Part shown: piece after piece, positions 57,471 through 64,000 of the stretch | Layout: each line of letters opens with the position of its first letter | Numbering within the stretch: position 1 is the stretch's first letter | Origin: Odontocerum albicorne | Lineage: Eukaryota; Arthropoda; Insecta; Trichoptera; Odontoceridae | DNA length: 64,000 nucleotides | Direction of reading: 5' to 3' | Assembly (NCBI GenBank): GCA_949825065.1 | Contig: OX463856.1 | Location: forward strand, 14,507,238 to 14,571,237 | The notes under the pieces: model-generated | Told to the model about the DNA's origin: nothing | What the model saw: the letters and a program-made list of their open reading frames with translations, nothing else | Database searches by the model: none | Made by a program: the position numbers and the translations under genes

Positions 57471-57578
57471 AAAACAGAACTGTCCAAGATAGATGGTCAA
57501 CACCAAAACAGAACTATCCAAGATAGATGGTCAACACCAAAACAGAACTGTCCAAGATAGATGGTCAACACCAAAATT
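57471..57578. repeat. tandem array, three units of 34 bp
   Basis: AAAACAGAACTGTCCAAGAT plus AGATGGTCAACACC starts at 57471, 57505 and 57539, nearly identical (one substitution seen), so it is recent. Confidence 0.9.
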
Positions 57579-57797
57579 CTGAATACCAGAGATTTTTCAC
57601 TCTGATTACCTACGATTAAGTATCCCCGGTAAGAACACACTAAGAAAAAGCCAAGGATAATATTCATAATCTGTAATATAAACAATCGAGGAAACGTTCT
57701 AAAGCACAACTAAACATGTAACATATTCTTATTTGATAAGCGCGAAATTATTTCAAATTCTGATTAGCAAGAGTTTACCGTGTTAGTGTTATTAGAA

Positions 57798-57847
57798 CAT
57801 ATTCTGTATTTTAAATGAATTTTCATTCATTTAAAATACAGAATATG
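57798..57847. repeat. perfect 22-bp hairpin
   Basis: Arm 57798-57819 (CATATTCTGTATTTTAAATG and AA) is the exact reverse complement of 57826-57847, with a 6-base loop TTTTCA. It lies about 200 bp beyond the Wnt exon's donor, in the presumed intron. Confidence 0.9.
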
Positions 57848-58045
57848 AATTCAATTCATATTTTTTTACTGGTTGAGATTACCCAAATTTCGGTCGATAG
57901 CCATCAAAACACCCTGCTAGTGCATTCATATTAAGTACTGTGAAATAAGAGTGATGGACCTCGGTTTGAGAACGCCTTGGTTTATTTATCTTATTTCGAT
58001 CTCAGAATGTTTATGAACATAATTATTTATTGAAATGTTACTCAC

Positions 58046-58269
58046 CAACGATGACGAAGTGTCCAAAGACATCATTGCTACCGATGTTGGAACAGTTCCA
58101 CCGGTGGTTGGCGAACCGGCGTTTGCACTCGTCGGTCGCCAGGCGCACACCTGTACCGGCCGCGGCGAGCGCAGCGGGCGCAGCCCTGCACAGCGCACGC
58201 TGCCGCGCCTGTAGGCCCGGGATGCGGGCGCACACAGCGCCCCCGCCCAGCCCCAGGCACATGCATGAA
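58046..58269 (-). CDS. Wnt ligand, one internal exon (Wnt7/Wnt2-like)
   Basis: Secreted Wnt signalling ligand; this exon encodes part of the N-terminal cysteine-rich domain. The acceptor is TTTTTTCCAG ending at 58270 and the donor GTGAG at 58045-58041. The 224 bp hold 74 full codons between split codons (phase 2 entry, phase 1 exit inside Gly). It shows CARIPGLQARQRALC (IPGL..RQR..C), TDECKRRFANHRWNCS (the family hallmark ..EC...F...RWNCS) and NDVFGHFVIVG. The last matches the VFG..L.VG border, where Wnt7 genes have the same intron before SREAAF. Drosophila Wnt2 belongs to that subfamily, but the assignment is tentative. The frame is intact. GC is far higher than the window. No other exon of the gene was found here. 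Confidence 0.85.
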
Positions 58270-58494
58270 CTGGAAAAAATCAATATTCAAATTAAAAAAT
58301 CAGGATATTCTTCATCTATTAACTATCCGTTTATGAGAAAGAAGTTTCTTCGCAGATATTGATAAATCACAAGGTTCGTCTGTTTTTTTTCGATGAAATT
58401 TTAATGTTATAAACTCCATCCTGCCATGGAGTATGCAAATAGAACATGTATCTAATCAATGCGATTCTGATACACATATTTCGCTTTTGTTATG
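58270..58494 (-). other. presumed Wnt upstream intron, start
   Basis: A polypyrimidine tract precedes the acceptor on the minus strand. No upstream exon was found between here and the window end, although a short signal-peptide exon would be hard to see by eye. Confidence 0.4.
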
Positions 58495-58765
58495 TCCATA
58501 CACCTCGTCATGTATACTCTCATATTAAAAATACTCCAGTTTCCCTCTTTCAGATTTTGATTATGTTTGGTTGTTTCACATTTTTCTAGGTATAGATTAT
58601 TTATGTGAATCTTTCATCATTAATTATTTCTAGTTGACTGGACCATTTTAGTGATGTTTTCATCATATTAGGCACATCCTCTTTTTTTGATCCGCATTCT
58701 TAACTAATGATCTCGTTCCTTATTTTGTTAAATATCTCTCGATAAACCAATCGAACTTTAAAGTG
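58495..58765 (-). mobile_element. LINE-C relic, antisense
   Basis: CATACACCTCGTCATGTATA, CTCATATTAAAAATACTCCA, TTTCTAGGTATAGATTATTT, and the reversed RT region GTTGACTGGACCATTTTAGT. Relatives at 17935 and 62295. Confidence 0.5.
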
Positions 58766-58839
58766 GATGAAAAAATATTTAGTACTTAAGATGAAAAAAA
58801 AAAGAGTATACAGATTGTTTGAGAAAGAATGAATTATGA

Positions 58840-59300
58840 AATTTTACAAAAATGATCTAACTGAAGATGTGAAAAGCTTTGTAAGAACTAGAACTGGTAT
58901 AGAATGATACGATCAAATTAATAAAATTATGAAAGATGGAAGAGTGAAAATACTACAATAGGAGAGTGTGCATGATCCAAAAAATGAATGTTTTAAGTAA
59001 TACGAAGAAAAGAGCCTTAAGATGATTTGGACATGCAGAGAGTTCACGATGAAAGAATGACTAAGGGATTATACAAGTTAGAAATTAAACATGTGCGTGA
59101 AAAAAGAAGACTAAGAAAAACGCGGCTGGGGTAAGAGTATCAGATCTTGAAAGAATGATGTAAAGTGAGAAAAAATAATTACAGAAGACTGCATGACAAC
59201 ATGTTTGAATGTTGAGATGGTAAAAGTCATGCCTCAATAAAACAGTTAAGATATCTGTCCTATATGTTTACCCCGCAAGGAACACAGCATGATGATACCA
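58840..59300 (+). mobile_element. LINE relic (LINE-A/C group), sense
   Basis: AAGAGCCTTAAGATGATTTG then GACATGCAGAGAG (RWFGHAE region), GAAAGAATGACTAAGGGATT (ERMTKGL), a GGCTGGGGTAAGAGT patch, and a 3' signature near 59270 (GTTTACCCCGCAAGGAACAC). Many stops. With the previous entry it forms a head-to-head pair. Confidence 0.55.
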
Positions 59301-59794
59301 TATATCCAATAAAGGTCTTAAGCACCAAAGAGACACTGATTTCCATATATATTATATTAAAACGATCTATTTTTTACTCTGATATAATCGTGACCTGTAT
59401 ATTAAGTACGAGTATTTCTACGAATCATATTTTATAAAGTAACGCGCAAATTAAAATCATAAATCGCGACCGTAACAATGGTCAACAGCGTGAATTATCT
59501 TTGTTCTCTGCCAGAACAGAGAAATATGTGTAATGGTGTAATTTAAAATGGCGCTTGTAAGTCCATGATATAGATACTGGTCAAAAGATATTGAATTACC
59601 AAGTGAAGGTGGTACAATTTACACCCAATTACCGCTTGCCTATTACTACCGACATAACTTAACGCTTACTAGATTATTTATTTAAAGTGGACTTTTGACT
59701 TGTTAATATAATTATTTATTCGATATATATTTTATAGAGTTGTCGTGATCATTGGACTTGATCTTACGAGTGAATTGACGGCACTGCAGAAATA
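59301..59794. other. no gene recognised
   Basis: AT-rich, with no recognised content. Confidence 0.4.
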
Positions 59795-60095
59795 ATGGTC
59801 ATCGTCGTCGCTGGACGTCGTCTTCGAGGATCCCCTCACAATTCCAATGTCAATTTAGTTGGAAAGCGAATATGTGTTGTGGAATTTTGTTTCTTTCTTC
59901 TTTTATATTCTTTAAGATATTGAGCCGTTGCACACCAGAAAACTCACCGGCCACATCACTGTACTGGATCCATTCCATCGGAACATTTTTTTTGTTGAAA
60001 GAGTATATATGACCAAAGTCTTCCTAATACCTCCGAGAACTAGGCGAAAAAATGCCTGTTTCATTCGAAGGGAGTAGTTGCTCGTTCGTGTTTGC
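59795..60095 (-). mobile_element. SINE-2 body, antisense, head missing
   Basis: On plus: GTCGTCGCTGGACGTCGTCT, CGAGGATCCCCTCACAATTC (3' part), GTTGCACACCAGAAAACTCA and CCGGCCACATCACTGTACTG (central part, matching 30200-30250 reversed), CTAATACCTCCGAGAACTAG. The tRNA-like head is absent or very decayed. Confidence 0.65.
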
Positions 60096-60659
60096 ACTAT
60101 TAAATGTAACACGGTCTGTCTAAGAAATTTCAATAATTCGTCTTTTAAATCCACACCCCTAAAGTTTCGACCCTTTATATAAGACTTATGTCAAGTTCTT
60201 GATTCTAAAGAGGAAAGATAACAAAATGTTGCTACGAGCCATATTGTTCTCAATTTTCGAAGCTTTAAATACAAATAATAAAAGCTTTTTGCGTGGAGCT
60301 TGAAGTTGTAGAAAATCTGTTTATCTGTGTATTCCTAGTGGCAATAAGGTTTTCTAAGGATCAATTCTTCTAATCAATATGTTAATACAACTGAGTTTGT
60401 TGGTTCACTTTTCTTAAAAGGTAATTGTAAATTTTTTGCACAGGAGTATATTTATTTTATTGTCAATTGTACACAATAACACGCGTGAACAATATGAAAT
60501 ATACCATATATCAATAAAAATAATCATTGAATTACAAATTAAAATTTAAAAAAAAAAAAAATAATAATCGCTCTTTTACTCTTCTAAACTCCATTTATTA
60601 TACAATATTTTATACTGTATTAGCTTTTGTTATGCTCGTATAGAGTGCTGTATTTAATT
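60096..60659. other. no gene recognised
   Basis: AT-rich, with no recognised content. Confidence 0.4.
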
Positions 60660-60800
60660 ACACTTTTGTTGTATAGAGAGAACCAATTATAAAAATGTAA
60701 AAGATACCTTAAGTCAGGACCAGAATGTAACCTTTTTTTAAATTGGCATCACTCTGAACTGGAATATCGTTTCATTAACTAAGCCATTGACATCATTATT
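60660..60800 (-). mobile_element. SINE-1 copy, antisense, decayed
   Basis: CACTTTTGTTGTATAGAGAG (tail), CTTAAGTCAGGACCAGAATG (body), TTCATTAACTAAGCCATTGA (head box A region). Confidence 0.5.
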
Positions 60801-61664
60801 CTTAGTAAGAAATGTTTGTTCATCTAAGAAAAGGACTCTAAAAATCGAGTCACTGATAGTTGTCAATCAAAAAGGACGTTTATGAAATTTAAAATCCAAA
60901 GTGTTCCCCTATAATTGAAATAATAAAGCTAATCAGTGAGCAATTATAAAAGGCTTAGAGAAAGATGAATGTGGGTTAATTAGGTATTCCATCCTATAAA
61001 AAGGATGATTTGTGCCAGTAACAATTTGAAGGAAAATGTAAGAACTAACTTCTAAATACTAGTACGCGAATAATAAACCAAAGTCTGTCGGGTGCATTAT
61101 CTGACTCAAATTAACTGGCTCTAGGTATGAATGCAGCAAAAATACAATAATATGACTACTCCTCGCGAAGACTGGCCGTTCACACATTATCTTTCTCCTT
61201 CACAAACCATACTAAAAGTGGGCATTCTCAGACCATGTCTAAAGGAGAAACGATTGCGTTATGAGGCGTAATTATGTGTTGAAAACTTCTTTCTCAATTC
61301 ATTCCGCATATGGTGTTGTCAGGGTCGTCTCAATTTTTTCAGACATTTCCTGTATTATAGTGTACTGGATATAAAATTTCAAGAAGTATTCCGGTTTGTT
61401 CAAAAATCATTACTAAAAATTAAACTGCAAAGTTAAATACTATATTAAAGCGTTCAAATAAATTTTAACCAATATATTAAAACGGGAAAAATAGAAGAAA
61501 ACTCGACATTAATAAAGTTCACTGAAATGTGAGAAATGGTGCTATACGCTTATTGGATAAGGGGTCTCGCTATCCAAAATATTAAATATTTCTGCAACTA
61601 TAAGTCTGAAAAGCAAAAATGAATTGGCAAATAATGTACCATACGTAAATACAATATCTCCAGT
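60801..61664. other. no gene recognised
   Basis: Contains the small repeat shared with 43435 (at 61088-61120). 61150-61330 is less AT-rich but unrecognised. Confidence 0.4.
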
Positions 61665-61808
61665 ACCTATTTTATTAAAAGGGTTCCGGTTTAGGTTTTA
61701 AATTCAAGATTCCAAAACTTGTTTCTGGTTGTTTGGAAGATACTAACATAAATAATACACCAGCCATGTTATACTGTATACAATGAACCACTAATAAAAT
61801 ACAATAAA
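61665..61808 (+). mobile_element. SINE-1 body and tail
   Basis: GGGTTCCGGTTTAGGTTTTA, TTTCTGGTTGTTTGGAAGAT, CACCAGCCATGTTATACTGT then ATACAATGAACC. The head is missing. Confidence 0.55.
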
Positions 61809-62294
61809 ATCAATAAACTTGAATGAAAACCGTTAAAAATTAAAATTAGAAAGCGTTATATGTAAATTGATAAACACACTTCAATAAGAATATACAAAAA
61901 CTGTCGGTAACCCTACATGGCCCATGGTGTAGTGCAGTCGTCCGACATCGTCTAATAACTACAATCCACCCTAATAACGTGTAATTTAAATAGGTTTGTT
62001 AACTACCTAACCACCTAGTGGCACTTGGTTATTATGTCTTGTGTCTCGTTAAAATCCACTTTCTAAATTGAGTGTACGGAGAAAAATAGCTAATTGTCAC
62101 CATAATTTGCTAAATTCGCTTGGTTCACTTGCAATAGTAAAACAAAAGTGGAACCATGACTTAACGATTAAAATGTAACAAGAAGTGTACATTTGGTGAT
62201 ACAATCAGAAAAACTGACCAATTTAAAATAAGAACTTATTTCATCATACTTATATGTTGTTTACTTCATTATATTCTAACACACATTTTTGGCT
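61809..62294. other. no gene recognised
   Basis: AT-rich, with a mixed patch at 61915-62045 (GGCCCATGGTGTAGTGCAGT, ACCTAACCACCTAGTGGCAC) that I cannot identify. Confidence 0.4.
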
Positions 62295-62645
62295 TCTGCA
62301 TGTCCATACCATATACCACGTCATATTTACTCTCCTATTATAAAGTCTTTCACTATTCCTTCGTTCAAAATTTGGTTAATTGTCGTGTAGCTTCAGCTCA
62401 TTTAATCTTTGTCATAATTTTTATATTTGAAATATTATATATCCTTAGGCTGTGTAATACTTATTTCACTTGGATCTCAATAAGGACCTAATCCAAAAAC
62501 CATAGTTTTTGGATTATTTGAAATATATAAAAAAAAACATACGTCAATCCAGCATGTGAAAAATATCCATACATCAAGGTGGGCACTAGCACATCTTCGT
62601 TTTATTTAGTAGAACTCTGATTTTATCTATATAAGACTATACGAG
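62295..62645 (-). mobile_element. LINE-C relic, antisense
   Basis: CATGTCCATACCATATACCA, CGTCATATTTACTCTCCTAT, TATAAAGTCTTTCACTATTC; further right CATACATCAAGGTGGGCACT (reversed upstream RT region, cf. the CATACATCAAAGTTTGCACC of LINE-A at 39000). Confidence 0.5.
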
Positions 62646-63023
62646 TACGTTAATAATATTATGTAAATGCAAATTGAAAACAATATAAAAAGGACAAAAA
62701 TACACCTCATAAATGAGAGTAATCCTTGAACACTCTCGGGACACAGGTCGTGCGTGATGCTGAAGAACAATGCTCCTTTATCTTTAGGCCCCTATTATCT
62801 TTCAATGCATTTGGAAGTGATCGTCAGTGGTATTCAAGCTGTATTTTTTATATTAATAACTATAAATCAGTGTCGTAGTTGAAAGAAAATTCCCAATTCA
62901 ACATCAGTTTCAAGTTGCTCTTCCACGTCGATCATGTGATCTTCTGTGAGTGGGCAGTTTGATCCTAGATGCGAAATACCTTCTACGGATTTCAAAGTCA
63001 TATATTATAATATATTAGGTTTT
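62646..63023. other. no gene recognised
   Basis: Mixed composition, with no recognised content. Confidence 0.4.
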
Positions 63024-63125
63024 CGCTGTATACAGCAAACCGACTGAGTTTATTTCTATGTTGTGATGTCTTAACCGACCAGAAGGACGTTAATGAAACC
63101 TTAAGCGAACACCAGGCTGAATGCC
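63024..63125 (-). mobile_element. SINE-1 tail and body, antisense
   Basis: CGCTGTATACAGCAAACCGA, GTGATGTCTTAACCGACCAG, AGCGAACACCAGGCTGAATG. The head is missing. Confidence 0.55.
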
Positions 63126-63665
63126 TTTCTAGCATTCTTTTCAGTAATACTAAACTTTCTGGGAGCTACAAAGTTATGTATCTTCTGCAGCACTCTACCA
63201 TAACCTTGAAATCGGAATTGAAACTTCTGCAAATTCCTTGATAGAATTATTTTTTTAGAGCTCTTCGGATTTCAATATGATCGCTCATCAAATATTCGAG
63301 GGTGTAAGAATAGAAAAAAGTAGCGAAAAAAAAACAAAACAAAAAACAACTGTTAGATACTAACAGCACAAAAAAAATCCAGGATTTCGTCAGCTTGTTT
63401 TGGACTATTTTTTTGTTCTCCTGTCATGACGGGGATATCATTCGATGATTGTTTTTCTTTATCGTTGCAGCATGACCAGCTAGCTCACTTCCTGTTTAGT
63501 GCCTTTACTTAAATAAAATATCAATAACTTTTAGTCACTAATCTTACTTAAAGATACCTTCTTCTGTATATCCCGGTAATGTCAATTATACCCCTACCCT
63601 TAGCCTACTGCTCAGCTCTCAACCTACTGCGCAACTCTTAACTTGATTTTATTTTCCTTTGTCAA
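63126..63665. other. no gene recognised
   Basis: AT-rich. It includes an imperfect 20-bp direct repeat at 63600-63640 (AGCCTACTGCTCAGCTCTCA / AACCTACTGCGCAACTCTTA). Confidence 0.4.
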
Positions 63666-63978
63666 ATGTAAACTATATTTAATGAACACTTTCTTCTCGA
63701 GACTTTGGAAAGTAACTTATGAAAATAATATTACATTTACTAAAATAACTCTAACCCAATTTGTTCCTCCTTATTTTATTATAAATTTGTCCAAATTTAC
63801 TAATGTCTCCCTCATTTGAACTACTCAGTCATATATTATAATGGGTAAAATACATTTATTGATCTTCTTGAGAAATAGGAAGGTTACTTTTGAAAATAAT
63901 ATCTAGTTTACTAACAGTACTTCAAACCAATTGGTGTCTACTTATATTGCTACATGTAATTCAAGTTTACTAATACGA
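63666..63978. repeat. diverged direct duplication, two units about 171 bp apart
   Basis: Unit 1 63666-63808 and unit 2 63841-63978 share GGAAAGTAACTTATGAAAAT / GGAAGGTTACTTTTGAAAAT, then TTTACTAA, C.AACCCAATT and TTACTAAT in the same order. The mariner-like end at 63976 interrupts unit 2 right after ACTAAT. Confidence 0.6.
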
Positions 63979-64000
63979 GGCATATCCAGAAAGTAAGTGT
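63976..64000 (+). mobile_element. mariner-like terminal inverted repeat at the window edge
   Basis: TA (63974-63975) followed by CGAGGCATATCCAGAAAGTA and AGTGT, which resembles the ends of a common insect mariner group (CGAGG.....CA.AAAGTA). The rest lies outside the window. Confidence 0.5.

Noticed and set aside
58030..58362. Plus-strand and second minus-strand frames over the Wnt exon
   Set aside because: High GC opens all frames. Only the frame with RWNCS, IPGL and proper splice sites is meaningful.
1..64000. LTR retrotransposon or endogenous virus
   Set aside because: No pair of long terminal repeats, protease, integrase or capsid motif was seen on either strand.

Overview
The window is nuclear DNA of an insect or another arthropod close to insects. 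It is very AT-rich (about 30% GC by eye), gene-poor and dense in decayed transposable elements. Three observations support this. A seven-transmembrane insect-type gustatory receptor gene carries the family's C-terminal TYhhhhhQF motif and phase-0 introns. There is a Wnt exon bounded by canonical splice sites. Mariner transposons, RTE/CR1-like LINE remnants and tRNA-headed SINEs are abundant. I cannot assign the order from sequence alone.

Layout. 196-5745 (+): a complete four-exon gustatory receptor gene (422 codons plus stop), whose introns hold SINE and LINE debris. 5.7-19 kb: repeats, a 240-bp fold-back element (8227-8469), a CR1/L2-like LINE relic (11.2-12.2 kb), an 89-bp tandem array (14.5 kb) and an RTE-like LINE tail (15.65 kb). 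19081-20473: a decayed DD41D (rosa-type) mariner. 20-46 kb: SINE-1 copies, many copies of one LINE family (LINE-A), tandem arrays at 26.0, 29.6 and 35.8 kb, a 440-bp hairpin-forming repeat (32605-33045), and a fresh 5'-truncated RTE insertion with a 12-bp target duplication (41508-42208). 46273-47548: a nearly intact DD34D mariner nested inside a LINE-A copy. 48-58 kb: more of the same, with tandem arrays at 51.4 and 57.5 kb and a perfect 22-bp hairpin at 57.8 kb. 58046-58269 (-): a single GC-rich exon of a Wnt ligand, most like Wnt7 (Drosophila Wnt2). 58-64 kb: repeats, ending in what looks like the inverted repeat of another mariner cut off by the window edge.

Only two host genes are supported, the receptor and the Wnt exon. 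No further Wnt exon was found on either side, so the Wnt introns must be very long. If its next exon lies left of position 1, the receptor gene sits inside a Wnt intron on the opposite strand. The rest is mobile-element sediment. Its nested insertions (mariner in LINE-A, SINE-1 in LINE-A) give a relative order of activity. I found no CRISPR array, rRNA, true tRNA gene, operon or prokaryotic feature, and no convincing new system. The most unusual structures are the long hairpin element, the fold-back element, a minisatellite expansion inside the rosa-type transposase, and the GC island of the Wnt exon.
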